Source: Clostridiales bacterium (GTDB lineage Bacteria > Bacillota > Clostridia > SK-Y3). Taken from it: 53,523 nt of DNA. Numbering within the stretch: the first letter of the stretch is position 1; every line of letters starts with the position of its first letter. Shown piece by piece: positions 27,431 through 36,783 of this stretch. Position numbers and translations under genes: made by a program. The stretch is taken from assembly GCA_030156665.1 (NCBI GenBank), contig JASGMB010000025.1:1-53523 (forward strand), read 5' to 3'. A model generated the notes under the pieces. The model was not told the origin of the DNA. It did not search any database and was given only the letters and a program-made list of their open reading frames with translations.

Positions 27431-29812
27431 ATGAGAAGACTTTTATGTTGGACTGCGATTTCATATATGACGGGTATTTTTTTAGCACAATATATTTCTA
27501 TTGAACAACTAATCGGTTGGGGATTTATCGTATTACTTACCGTTATTATAAAACTTATCATTGCCAGAAAAATAAGGAATATTATGCCGATCTTACTATC
27601 GGTTTGTCTATTAGCGGGTGCACTTTACTCTATCGCATATAATGATATACATCTAATGTCCATATCAAGATTTCTCAACAAGCCTATAACCTTTGAATGT
27701 GAAATTATTGCATCACCTATTTTAAAAGATGAAAAAGTTGAATATACGGTTTATGTCAATAAAATTTATTATAAAGCCAGTATTTATGATTTCAGTCGTA
27801 AGAACAATTTTATACGCCCAAAAATCAAGATAGTTTCTCTGCAAAATGAAAAAACAAAGATTTATAGCTTTGGAGATGTTTTAAAGATAACGGGTACATT
27901 ATATATGCCTCCTGGTGCTTTTAATGAAAATGGATTTGACTATAATCGCTATTTAAAATCTAAAGGGATATATGCCATTTCATATATTTTTTCCAGTCAA
28001 ATTAAGAAGCTAGATAATAGTAGATCACTTTATTTTATAAAAAGATTTACATTATATACGCGGCAATCTATTATTCAAACAATTGATAAATTCCTACCAA
28101 AAAATGAAGCTGCATTATTAAAAGGAATGATGATTGGTAATCGTCATGAGTTTTCACAAAAAATGAAAGAAGATTTTGCTGCAAGCGGACTTTCACATCT
28201 TGTAGCGGTATCCGGAATGCACGTAGCAATATTTTTAGCTGGAGTCATGTGGTTATTAAGCAAATTCGGGATCAATAAATACATAATTAAAGTAATAAGT
28301 ATATTTTTAATAATAGAATTTATTTTGGTAACAGGGTGCACACCTTCAGTAGTAAGAGCGGGAATTATGGCAATAATATTTTTATTATCATATTTAATAA
28401 ATAGAGCGCCTGACCCTTTTACTTCCTTATTTTTTGCAGCGCTGCTAATTTTAATTTATAACCCTATGGTTTTATTTGATGTCAGTTTCCAATTATCCTT
28501 TTGTGCAACATTATCTTTATTAATATTTTATCAACCTATTTATTCAAAGCTTACATTTGTTCCAAAAGTTATTAGAGAAATTACTACAGCATCTGTAGCC
28601 GCGCAGATAGGTACAATTATTATTGCTGCATATCATTTTAATGGAATTTCTACTGTTTCTGTAATTGCTAATCTTTTGGTATTGCCGTTTGCGTCAATGA
28701 TACTTGTGTCGGGATTCATCTTATATATTTTAGGAAATATCAATGTTTTTTTAGGTAATATTGTGGCAGGATTTAGCTATGTTCTTTTGAAATTTATTCT
28801 AATGATTTCAGGCATATTAGCAAAATTCCCCTTTGCATTGATTAAAACTTCCAGTCCGAATTTTTTGACGATTATTGCGTATTTACTTATACTATTTATA
28901 TTGTATAATTTATTAAAAGGGATAAAAAATAAATTACAACTCAAAATTGCTTTTTTGTTAATAATAGTTATATTTAGTTATACATTATTACTACAATTTT
29001 GGCCTACAAACGATTTAGAAGTGACTTTTATCAATGTTGGACAAGGAGATTGTATTCTATTAAAATCTCCAGATAATAAGACGATCTTAATTGACGGAGG
29101 AGGCAGCAGGGATCAAAGCGATTATGATATAGCAGAAAATATTGTTATACCTTATTTATTAAAAAGAGGTATTATGAGTATTGATGTGGCAATTATATCA
29201 CATTATCATGCTGACCATGCAGAGGGAATACTTTCAATGCTTAACAGTCTGCCAATAAAAACGCTGTTACTGCCCTTACGTGAACAAAATAACCAATTAA
29301 AACAGGCTTTAATAGAAGACGCAAAACGTCACCGGGTTCCTATATATTATTTATCTAAAGATGATAATATTCGTGTGAATAATAAAATAGTTCTAGAAGT
29401 GCTGAATCCTGATTTTAGTCAAATAACAGGTTTAGCACCTAATGAAAATAATCAATCCCTTGTCTTAAGACTTAAATATGGTCAAATTTCTTTTTTATTT
29501 ACAGGGGATATTGAAAGAGAAGCAGAAGAATATATAGTGGAAAGTGGAAGTTCAGTTGCCGCCGATGTACTTAAAATACCACATCATGGTTCAGATACTT
29601 CCTCAAATGAAAGTTTTTTAGAAGCTGTATCGCCAAGATTTGCAGTGATATCGGTTGGAAGAAATAATTTTGGCCATCCATCCACACAGGTTTTAGAACG
29701 ATTGCAGAACAAAAAGCTAGATATATATAGGACTGATGTACATGGCACAATCACTTTTATCGTGGATGGTAATAGAATAAAAAAGGTAAAAATTTTTAAA
29801 GAAGGTGAATAG
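27431..29812 (+). CDS. comEC: ComEC/Rec2 DNA-uptake channel protein
   Basis: A 793-residue membrane protein. An N-terminal OB-like domain (DUF4131, about 50-185) is followed by the competence domain with many membrane helices (about 215-510), including LLKGMMIGNRHEFS and LSHLVAVSGMHVAIF. A C-terminal metallo-beta-lactamase domain contains FINVGQGDCILLKSP and ISHYHADHAEG near 589. It should transport single-stranded DNA across the membrane, and the C-terminal domain may be a nuclease. The comEC-holA-rpsT order is standard in Firmicutes, so presence does not prove competence; no other com gene is in the window. ATG 27431 with GGCGGAGAGATTTGG. Confidence 0.94.
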   Translation: MRRLLCWTAISYMTGIFLAQYISIEQLIGWGFIVLLTVIIKLIIARKIRNIMPILLSVCLLAGALYSIAYNDIHLMSISRFLNKPITFECEIIASPILKDEKVEYTVYVNKIYYKASIYDFSRKNNFIRPKIKIVSLQNEKTKIYSFGDVLKITGTLYMPPGAFNENGFDYNRYLKSKGIYAISYIFSSQIKKLDNSRSLYFIKRFTLYTRQSIIQTIDKFLPKNEAALLKGMMIGNRHEFSQKMKEDFAASGLSHLVAVSGMHVAIFLAGVMWLLSKFGINKYIIKVISIFLIIEFILVTGCTPSVVRAGIMAIIFLLSYLINRAPDPFTSLFFAALLILIYNPMVLFDVSFQLSFCATLSLLIFYQPIYSKLTFVPKVIREITTASVAAQIGTIIIAAYHFNGISTVSVIANLLVLPFASMILVSGFILYILGNINVFLGNIVAGFSYVLLKFILMISGILAKFPFALIKTSSPNFLTIIAYLLILFILYNLLKGIKNKLQLKIAFLLIIVIFSYTLLLQFWPTNDLEVTFINVGQGDCILLKSPDNKTILIDGGGSRDQSDYDIAENIVIPYLLKRGIMSIDVAIISHYHADHAEGILSMLNSLPIKTLLLPLREQNNQLKQALIEDAKRHRVPIYYLSKDDNIRVNNKIVLEVLNPDFSQITGLAPNENNQSLVLRLKYGQISFLFTGDIEREAEEYIVESGSSVAADVLKIPHHGSDTSSNESFLEAVSPRFAVISVGRNNFGHPSTQVLERLQNKKLDIYRTDVHGTITFIVDGNRIKKVKIFKEGE

Positions 29813-29813
29813 T

Positions 29814-30827
29814 ATGAGTATAGATCTATTGAAAAAGCAGTTGAAAGAAGGAGAATTTTCTAACATATACCTATTCTTTGGAGAAGAAGAGTTTTTAAAA
29901 GAATATTATTTTAGCCAATTAAAGAGCAAAGTTGTGGACGAATCGTTTAAAGACTTTAATTATGCGGTTTTTGAAGGGAAAAATATTGATTTGCAACAGG
30001 TAGAAGATGGCATTGAATCACTTCCTGTGATGTCACAATATAAAATGCTAGTTATAAAAAATAGTGGAATTTTCAAATCTCCTAAAGCTGTAGAAAAAGA
30101 ATTTTGGAATAGTTATTTGGCTGATATACCGTCATATATCTGTCTTGTTTTTTATGAAAAAGAGATAGATAAAAGATCGAAATTATTTAATTTAGTAAAA
30201 AAACAAGGCATGATTGTAGAATTTCAGTATCAGAAAACTGTTGATTTAGTCAACTGGGTCAATCGGGTGATAACTGCATATAAAAAGAAAATTGCAAAAC
30301 AAGATATTTATTATTTGTTGGAACATTGTGATATAGGAATGACGAATATTAAAAATGAAATAGACAAATTAATACACTATTGTAGTAATAGAGAGAGCAT
30401 ACAGAGGCAAGACATTGATGCGGTGTGCACCAAGTCCACAGAAAGTAAGGTTTTCAATATGATTGATGCATTGATGGATAATAACTTCCAACGTACCTTT
30501 GAACTTTTGAATGATATGAAGGTGTTAAAAGAACCGGTAGTAAAAATTATATCTTTGCTAGCTAGACATTTTTCCGGGATATTAAAAGTAAAAGTCTTAT
30601 TGAAAGAGGGGGTATCGGCGGAAAATATTGCTAATAAAATAGGAGCTGCACCATTTGTTGTAAAAAAATATATGAACCATTCTCAAAAGTTTTCAGTTGA
30701 ATATCTTCATAATGCTATACAAAGATGTTTGGAAATTGATAGTGATATAAAAAGCAGCAAGATGAATGATTGGGTTGCCCTACATATGTTGATTGTAGAG
30801 TGTAGTACCCATAAAAGAATGGCATAA
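29814..30827 (+). CDS. holA: DNA polymerase III delta subunit
   Basis: A 337-residue clamp-loader subunit that opens the beta clamp. FSNIYLFFGEEEFLKEYYF is the typical N-terminus, and NMIDALMDNNFQRTFELL lies near the collar domain. ATG 29814 lies two bases after the comEC stop with GAAGGTGAATAGT, so the two genes are coupled. A repeat of family B follows directly. Confidence 0.94.
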   Translation: MSIDLLKKQLKEGEFSNIYLFFGEEEFLKEYYFSQLKSKVVDESFKDFNYAVFEGKNIDLQQVEDGIESLPVMSQYKMLVIKNSGIFKSPKAVEKEFWNSYLADIPSYICLVFYEKEIDKRSKLFNLVKKQGMIVEFQYQKTVDLVNWVNRVITAYKKKIAKQDIYYLLEHCDIGMTNIKNEIDKLIHYCSNRESIQRQDIDAVCTKSTESKVFNMIDALMDNNFQRTFELLNDMKVLKEPVVKIISLLARHFSGILKVKVLLKEGVSAENIANKIGAAPFVVKKYMNHSQKFSVEYLHNAIQRCLEIDSDIKSSKMNDWVALHMLIVECSTHKRMA

Positions 30828-30830
30828 TAA

Positions 30831-30920
30831 AAGACAATCGCCTTCGTCGAATTGGTGCGCCTATCGGCACAAAAAATTAAGGTAGATTGTCTTGATATTA
30901 TGCTTGCTTCATAATAAAAA
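30831..30920 (+). repeat. Repeat family B, copy 1 (structured element)
   Basis: AGACAATC (30832-30840) and GATTGTCT (30885 area) can close a stem around two small hairpins, one with GTGC/GGCAC. A third hairpin TATTATG...CATAATA follows. It closely resembles the element at 45289-45379. It starts four bases after holA. Confidence 0.7.
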
Positions 30921-30945
30921 ACGTACTTGTACAAGTACGTTTTTT
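30916..30945. terminator. Perfect 30-bp palindrome, probable bidirectional terminator
   Basis: Six A, then ACGTACTTGTACAAGTACGT-type self-complementary core, then six T, with no unpaired base. It lies between holA and the convergent rpsT. Confidence 0.8.
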
Positions 30946-31004
30946 ATAACGCATAGGAAAGTATATTTTTTCTTTAGCTTTACACTTTCCGTTAAATGCG
31001 TTTC

Positions 31005-31051
31005 AAAAAAGGCTTCATTATAATATAATGCTTCTTTCAGAAGCCTTTTTT
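31005..31051 (-). terminator. Terminator of rpsT
   Basis: AAAAAAGGCTTC and GAAGCCTTTTTT form a stem immediately after the rpsT stop on the minus strand. Confidence 0.88.
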
Positions 31052-31052
31052 A

Positions 31053-31319
31053 TTATGCGCTAAGAGACGCTAGCTTTCTTGTAAGTTGAGATTTTTTTCG
31101 AGCTGCGGTATTCTTATGTAAAATACCCTTTGCAACAGCTTGGTCTATTTTCTTAACAGCAAATTTAAATGCTGCATTTGCCTTTTCAATATCCCCTTCA
31201 ATAACTGCATTTTCAAACTTTTTAATAGCAGTTTTTAAAGTCGTTTTTACTATTTGATTTTGTAAGGTTTTCACTTTAATAACCTTAACTCTTTTCATTG
31301 CTGATTTAATATTAGGCAA
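31053..31319 (-). CDS. rpsT: Ribosomal protein S20
   Basis: An 88-residue basic protein: PNIKSAMKRVKVIKVKTLQN, a long helical middle, and GILHKNTAARKKSQLTRKL, the S20 signature that contacts 16S rRNA. It is the only housekeeping gene on the minus strand in its region, the usual arrangement between holA and gpr. The best start is TTG (31319-31317), six bases after GGAGGTG; a GTG three codons earlier overlaps that site. E. coli rpsT also starts with UUG. Confidence 0.95.
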   Translation of the reverse strand: MPNIKSAMKRVKVIKVKTLQNQIVKTTLKTAIKKFENAVIEGDIEKANAAFKFAVKKIDQAVAKGILHKNTAARKKSQLTRKLASLSA

Positions 31320-31490
31320 TATAGTCACCTCCAGTATTCAGAATTCACAAAGCATATTTTAACATGAAAAATAAAAAAAAGCAAGGATTATAAAGTATAA
31401 AAAATTAATTATTAGCAGAATTTAATAATAAGCTGTTTAAATGAATGGTAAATAGTTTACTATTTTAAATGAATATCGGAGGCAAGAAAT

Positions 31491-32471
31491 ATGTATAGCA
31501 TTCGAACAGATTTGGCTTTAGAAGCTAGGGAATTATATAAACAAAGCGCTCAACAGGAATCAGAGGTTCCTGGCGTAGATGTGGAAACTGAGGGAGACAA
31601 AGATATATCGGTCACAAGAGTAAAAATCACTTCCTTAGATGGAGTGGAAGCAATGGGGAAACCTATGGGAAACTACATAACTATAGAAGTGCCGCGTTTG
31701 CGGGAAAAAGACCAGGATTTACAAGAAGATGTGAGCAGGACACTGGCGAAAGAATTGTATAACATTATTAAGATTGAGAAGGATGCTACAGTTTTGGTAG
31801 TAGGTTTGGGAAACTGGAATGTTACTCCCGATGCTTTAGGTCCTAAAGTTGTATCTGGACTGATGGTTACCCGACATCTTCTTGAGTATGTGCCGGAACA
31901 GATAGATGAGGGAGTGCGGCCGGTATGCGCTATTGCACCTGGCGTGTTGGGTCTTACTGGAATTGAAACAGGAGAAATTATTAGAGGTATAGTAGACAGA
32001 GTAAAACCTGATTTAGTTATCGCTATTGATGCACTTGCATCTAGGAGAATGGACAGAATCAGTACCACTATCCAGATTGCAGATACTGGAATCAATCCGG
32101 GTTCAGGAGTAGGAAATAAAAGGATGGGTTTGACGGTACAGACATTAGGCATACCGGTTATAGCTATAGGTATACCCACGGTTGTAGATGCTGCCACGAT
32201 GGCTAACGATACCATTGATTTAATGATAGATTCTATGATAAAACAGGTGCAGCAAGGTTCGGCATTTTATGAAACACTAAAAAATATGGATCGGAATGAA
32301 AAGTTTACACTTATTCAACAGATACTTTCACCATATATACAAAATCTGATGGTAACACCAAAGGAAATAGATACCATCATTGAAGATGTATCCAAAGTAA
32401 TTGCAAATGGAATCAATATTGCACTTCATGAAGGAATCGGATTAGATGATGTTAATAGGTACGTACATTAG
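31491..32471 (+). CDS. gpr: Spore protease GPR
   Basis: A 326-residue protease that degrades small acid-soluble spore proteins at germination. The start MYSIRTDLALEARELY and a following pro-region match the self-processing zymogen. VVGLGNWNVTPDALGPKVV near 103 and CAIAPGVLGLTGIETGEII near 145 are family blocks, and VIAIDALASRR carries a conserved acidic residue. ATCGGAGGCAAGAAAT precedes ATG. It is expected to be transcribed in the forespore by sigma-F/G, but I could not assign the promoter. spoIIP follows. Confidence 0.96.
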   Translation: MYSIRTDLALEARELYKQSAQQESEVPGVDVETEGDKDISVTRVKITSLDGVEAMGKPMGNYITIEVPRLREKDQDLQEDVSRTLAKELYNIIKIEKDATVLVVGLGNWNVTPDALGPKVVSGLMVTRHLLEYVPEQIDEGVRPVCAIAPGVLGLTGIETGEIIRGIVDRVKPDLVIAIDALASRRMDRISTTIQIADTGINPGSGVGNKRMGLTVQTLGIPVIAIGIPTVVDAATMANDTIDLMIDSMIKQVQQGSAFYETLKNMDRNEKFTLIQQILSPYIQNLMVTPKEIDTIIEDVSKVIANGINIALHEGIGLDDVNRYVH

Positions 32472-32492
32472 GTAAAAATGAGTGGATATGTT

Positions 32493-32568
32493 TATGGTTC
32501 ATCGTTTACAGTTCATAAAATGAAAGAATGACTACTATGAGCGATGAACCGTAAACTATTGATTCATA
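32493..32568 (+). repeat. Repeat family D, copy 2
   Basis: GGTTCATCG pairs with CGATGAACC, with extra GTTTACAG/CTGTAAAC-like flanks; between gpr and spoIIP. Confidence 0.7.
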
Positions 32569-32732
32569 ATACTCCCCGCTATTGAATATAATTAATTGAA
32601 TGGTTATGTCTAAATTTATCAGTTTGCAACTGAATACCGTCATTGTTTACTTGAATATATTTATAAGCTGATTTATACAGAATGTTTAATTTGATTGGAA
32701 GGTGCACATCTACACAAAAGCGGGGGAAAAAT

Positions 32733-34049
32733 ATGATAAAAATAACTACAATAAATAAAAAGAAAATAGCTTTGACGATTATTTTATCAATAGGTATGTT
32801 TTACTTGTTTTCACATGCACTTATAATTACCAATAAAATAAATTTTTATATAAATAAGAAAATTATTTTGCAAGAAATAAAAGCTTCCCCACTAATAGAA
32901 GGAGAATTTTTAAAATCTCATATTGATGCCGTACTTCCCATTATCAAAGTAGTACAAAATAAAGACAAAAAGACAATATCTGATGATAAAGATATAAGAT
33001 GGCTTACAGAAATTGTTACGGGATTTGATATTAAAAACCCTAAAACGATTATCAGCAGCCAGGTTTTATTAATGAAAAAGTTAGAAACACGTATGGTAAG
33101 CGCATTAGGTACAAGCACTGAAAGCAAATCTTTTAGTTTGCGTTCGAGAGAAGAAAATACTAAAAAGCTACCGGCACCTCGTGCCGATTTAAAGTCTAAC
33201 AATAAAAATGATTCTAAAGATATTGACGCTACAAAAGAAGATATGGGAGAAATAGACGAAGCAAAGACTAAAGAAGTGACTATTCACAATCCCACCAATG
33301 AAAAAGGATATGAGTATGTTGAAGGAATATATGTAAAGAATGAAGCTCAAAAATCGCTGGACATCGCTGCACTCTTAAAAGAAAAGGTGAATATTAATTT
33401 GTCTGGAAAGGGGCCTCATGTTTTAATTGTTCATACTCATACTTCTGAAGCCTATACTCCTACAAAGAATAACAATTATACCCCCAGTGACCCGGATAGG
33501 ACAGAAGACCCTAAATATAATGTTGTCCGAATTGGAGAAGAAATTGCGAAGAATCTAAGAAGTATGGGGATAGAGGTAATTCACGATAAAACGGTTCATG
33601 ATTATCCGTCCTATAGTGGCTCTTATCGGAAGACGCTAGAAACAATCCAGTCTCAATTGCAGAAGAATCCCTCAATAAAATTTGTATTTGATATTCATAG
33701 GGATGCGTTAATAATGGAAGATGGCAAGAAACTAAGAGTAACTGCTGAAATTGAAAAGCAAAAAGTTGCGCAAGTCATGTTGGTTGTTGGAACGGACCAG
33801 GGAGGATTAGAACATCCTAAATGGAAAGAAAATCTCAAACTGGCTTTAAAGCTGCAGCATAAGTTATTAGAGTTATATCCTAAGTTTGCAAGACCAATCC
33901 ATTTAGCACCATATAGATATAATCAGCATACAACCACAGGTTCTTTGATTATAGAAGTTGGAAGTAATGGTAATACTCTAGAAGAAGCTCTTTCAAGTAG
34001 CAAATATATTGCAAAAGCGATTGCGGAAGTAATAAAAGAAATTAAATAA
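32733..34049 (+). CDS. spoIIP: Stage II sporulation protein P
   Basis: A 438-residue amidase/endopeptidase that, with SpoIID and SpoIIM, thins septal peptidoglycan so the mother cell can engulf the forespore. One N-terminal membrane anchor (IALTIILSIGMFYLFSHALI), a low-complexity linker (about 130-195) and the amidase_3-like domain with zinc ligands in VHTHTSEAY near 232 and DIHRDA near 320 are visible. The final part has TTTGSLIIEVGSNGNT, which holds the catalytic Glu. ATG 32733 is supported by CGGGGGAAAAAT. Confidence 0.94.
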   Translation: MIKITTINKKKIALTIILSIGMFYLFSHALIITNKINFYINKKIILQEIKASPLIEGEFLKSHIDAVLPIIKVVQNKDKKTISDDKDIRWLTEIVTGFDIKNPKTIISSQVLLMKKLETRMVSALGTSTESKSFSLRSREENTKKLPAPRADLKSNNKNDSKDIDATKEDMGEIDEAKTKEVTIHNPTNEKGYEYVEGIYVKNEAQKSLDIAALLKEKVNINLSGKGPHVLIVHTHTSEAYTPTKNNNYTPSDPDRTEDPKYNVVRIGEEIAKNLRSMGIEVIHDKTVHDYPSYSGSYRKTLETIQSQLQKNPSIKFVFDIHRDALIMEDGKKLRVTAEIEKQKVAQVMLVVGTDQGGLEHPKWKENLKLALKLQHKLLELYPKFARPIHLAPYRYNQHTTTGSLIIEVGSNGNTLEEALSSSKYIAKAIAEVIKEIK

Positions 34050-34063
34050 AATTCCAGCATTTA

Positions 34064-34166
34064 TATCGATAACCAATATATGTATTTAAAATAAATTAAT
34101 GTAGTTATCGATGAAATTAACTAACTTTAAATCATAATATTTAGTTTTAAAGTTGGTTAATTATAA
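34064..34166 (+). repeat. Repeat family A, copy 2
   Basis: TATCGATAACCAATAT...GTTATCGATG core followed by the AACTAACTTTAAA/TTTAAAGTTGGTT hairpin, nearly the same as copy 1; just after spoIIP. Confidence 0.82.
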
Positions 34167-34308
34167 TACATACATTGATTTTGCATTATATTTGTAATGC
34201 TTAATACTGTTTATGGGTAATAAATTCCTGAGTTACCATAACTATTACTGTATTACATGTGCCATACAGGGAAAAATATGACTAAGGATAAATTTTGGAG
34301 GTGCACAT

Positions 34309-34653
34309 ATGAATAGGCTGGAATTGTACAGGCGTAGAAGACGTAATAAACGCTTAGTGTTTCTTACAATTCTTATTAGCCTTGCGGTGTTAGTTATAGG
34401 GTTAGTAACTGTTGACCACGCGGTTAATTCCATGTTGACAATAGAGGATGAAGTAAAAATTGTGAGCATAGTGAAAAAGGCAGATTTAGTTTATGAGTTG
34501 AATTTTATGAATTACCCCAGTGAAGTAAATCTCAGTTATATAAAAAAAGATATCGATAATTTATTTGCATGGTTTGATAGGTCCTATGAAAGAATTGGAG
34601 AGTACGTATCAAAATTAGGTGACTATACTAGAACTGTAACAAATATAAAATAG
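34309..34653 (+). CDS. Small single-pass membrane protein between spoIIP and lepA
   Basis: 114 residues: a very basic start (RLELYRRRRRNKRL), one membrane helix (about 16-38) and an external alpha-helical domain with two aromatic segments (LFAWFDRSYERIGEYV). Strong ribosome binding site TGGAGGTGCACAT. I do not recognise the family. Its place between spoIIP and lepA suggests, but does not show, a sporulation or envelope role. Terminator directly after. Confidence 0.75.
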   Translation: MNRLELYRRRRRNKRLVFLTILISLAVLVIGLVTVDHAVNSMLTIEDEVKIVSIVKKADLVYELNFMNYPSEVNLSYIKKDIDNLFAWFDRSYERIGEYVSKLGDYTRTVTNIK

Positions 34654-34680
34654 GTGCAATTTTGCACCTATTTTATATTT
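34646..34680 (+). terminator. Terminator before lepA
   Basis: AAAATAGGTGCAA pairs with TTGCACCTATTTT. Confidence 0.9.
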
Positions 34681-34692
34681 GTCGGACTATTA

Positions 34693-34722
34693 CTGACAAA
34701 AATGTTATGTATATGCTATAAT
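34693..34722 (+). promoter_or_regulatory. Putative promoter for lepA
   Basis: CTGACA at 34693-34698, 18 bases, TATAAT at 34717-34722; five of six and six of six matches. Confidence 0.55.
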
Positions 34723-34873
34723 ATTGCATTGAAATATGATTTGATATACTATACTATAAAATAGACGTATTAGATAAAAATTGAAAACTCTAATCTATAT
34801 AAATTTCTTAATATAATTGATTTTCTTTAAGTTGAGATTTGTGTCATATTTTAAAAGGAGGATTTTTTCACTT

Positions 34874-36682
34874 ATGTCCAAGAGTAGACAGGATAAAATT
34901 AGAAATTTTTCAATTATTGCACATATTGATCACGGTAAATCCACTTTGGCAGATAGATTGCTTGAAAAAACCGGCGTACTTACCGAGAGAGAAATGGAAG
35001 AGCAAATTTTGGATAATATGGATTTAGAAAGAGAAAGAGGTATTACCATAAAAGCCCGTGCAGTTCGCTTGGTATATAAGGCACAAGATGGTGAAGAATA
35101 TATATTAAATTTAATTGATACGCCTGGACATGTAGACTTTAATTATGAAGTCTCACGAAGTTTGGCTGCTTGCGAAGGAGCAATTCTTGTAGTAGATGCT
35201 GCCCAGGGAATCGAAGCACAGACGCTGGCAAATACTTACCTTGCCATAGAACATGATTTGGAAATTGTACCGGTTATCAATAAGATTGATTTGCCTAGTG
35301 CCCGTCCAGACTATGTAAAAAACGAAATAGAAGATGTGATAGGCATTGAAGCACAAGATGCACCGCTAATTTCAGCTAAACAGGGTGTTGGCATTGATGA
35401 GGTATTAAAGCAAATTGTAAGCAAAATTCCTGCACCACAAGGGGCGGAAGATGCACCTTTAAAGGCATTGATTTTTGATTCCTATTATGACAGCTATAAA
35501 GGTGTTATTGCATATGTCAGAATAAAGGAAGGACGCGTATCTCCAGGCACCAACATCAGAATGATGGCCACCGGCAAAGAATTTGAAGTAACTGAGGTCG
35601 GCTATTTGGGACCTACCGGATTAATTAATACCGATGAACTTTTAGCAGGTGATGTGGGATTTATTGCAGCCAGCATCAAAAATGTTAAGGATACACGCGT
35701 AGGAGATACCATTACCACTGTAAAAAACCCTGCACAAAAACCTTTACCCGGATACAAGAAAGTTAATTCAATGGTTTTTTGTGGGATATATCCAGCAGAT
35801 GGAGCTAGGTATGAAGATTTAAGAGAAGCTCTGGAAAAACTTCAATTAAATGATGCTTCACTTACATTTGAAGCAGAAACATCTATAGCGCTTGGCTTTG
35901 GTTTTAGATGTGGTTTTCTTGGATTGCTGCATATGGAAATTATTCAAGAGCGATTAGAACGGGAATACAACCTTGACCTTGTCACTACAGCACCTAGCGT
36001 AATATATAAAGTGGTTAAAACCAATGGGGAAGTAATTTATGTAGATAATCCTACAAATCTTCCAAGTCCGGTAGAAATAGACTATATGGAGGAGCCTGTA
36101 GTTAAAGCTTCAATTATGGTACCTAGTGAATATGTAGGTAATGTAATGGAATTATGTCAAGAACGCAGGGGAATATATAAAAATATGGATTATATTGATG
36201 AAGGTAGAGCAGTATTAACTTATGAACTACCCCTTAATGAGATTATATATGATTTTTTTGATGCTTTGAAATCCAGAACAAAAGGCTATGCATCTTTCGA
36301 TTATGAATTGATAGGTTATAAAGAATCTAATCTTGTAAAATTAGATATACTATTAAATGGTGAAATTGTTGACGCATTATCATTTATTGTACATGCTGAA
36401 AAAGCATATAGCAGAGGTAGAAAAATTGCAGAAAAGCTGAAAGAATCTATCCCGAGACAGCTTTTTGAAATACCTATACAAGCTGCCATTGGAAATAAAA
36501 TTATCGCGAGGGAAACGGTAAAGGCGATGCGTAAGGACGTATTGGCCAAATGTTATGGTGGTGATATCACCAGGAAAAAGAAATTGTTGGAGAAGCAAAA
36601 GGAAGGAAAGAGAAGGATGCGCCAGGTAGGTTCTGTAGAGGTACCACAAGAGGCATTTATGTCAGTATTGAAGCTAGATTAA
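34874..36682 (+). CDS. lepA: Elongation factor 4 (LepA)
   Basis: A 602-residue translational GTPase that acts on the ribosome. G1 is AHIDHGKST near 15-23, G2 lies in [11 protein letters not shown]3 is DTPGHVDF near 82, G4 is NKIDLP and G5 is SAKQG. The C-terminal LepA-specific domain (about 485-602) includes [23 protein letters not shown] 34874 is favoured by AAAGGAGG 13 bases upstream, a rather long spacing. Often co-located with hemW, as here. Confidence 0.97.
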   Translation: MSKSRQDKIRNFSIIAHIDHGKSTLADRLLEKTGVLTEREMEEQILDNMDLERERGITIKARAVRLVYKAQDGEEYILNLIDTPGHVDFNYEVSRSLAACEGAILVVDAAQGIEAQTLANTYLAIEHDLEIVPVINKIDLPSARPDYVKNEIEDVIGIEAQDAPLISAKQGVGIDEVLKQIVSKIPAPQGAEDAPLKALIFDSYYDSYKGVIAYVRIKEGRVSPGTNIRMMATGKEFEVTEVGYLGPTGLINTDELLAGDVGFIAASIKNVKDTRVGDTITTVKNPAQKPLPGYKKVNSMVFCGIYPADGARYEDLREALEKLQLNDASLTFEAETSIALGFGFRCGFLGLLHMEIIQERLEREYNLDLVTTAPSVIYKVVKTNGEVIYVDNPTNLPSPVEIDYMEEPVVKASIMVPSEYVGNVMELCQERRGIYKNMDYIDEGRAVLTYELPLNEIIYDFFDALKSRTKGYASFDYELIGYKESNLVKLDILLNGEIVDALSFIVHAEKAYSRGRKIAEKLKESIPRQLFEIPIQAAIGNKIIARETVKAMRKDVLAKCYGGDITRKKKLLEKQKEGKRRMRQVGSVEVPQEAFMSVLKLD

Positions 36683-36683
36683 T

Positions 36684-36763
36684 CATAGTTCACGGTTCAT
36701 GGTTTACAGATTACAGAATTCGTTATAAAAATACTATTAACTGTTAACCGTGAACTGTGAACT
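36684..36763 (+). repeat. Repeat family D, copy 3
   Basis: AGTTCACGGTTCATGG... pairs with AACCGTGAACTGTGAACT; fills the lepA-hemW gap. Confidence 0.75.
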
Positions 36764-36783
36764 TATTTTATAAGGAGATCGTT

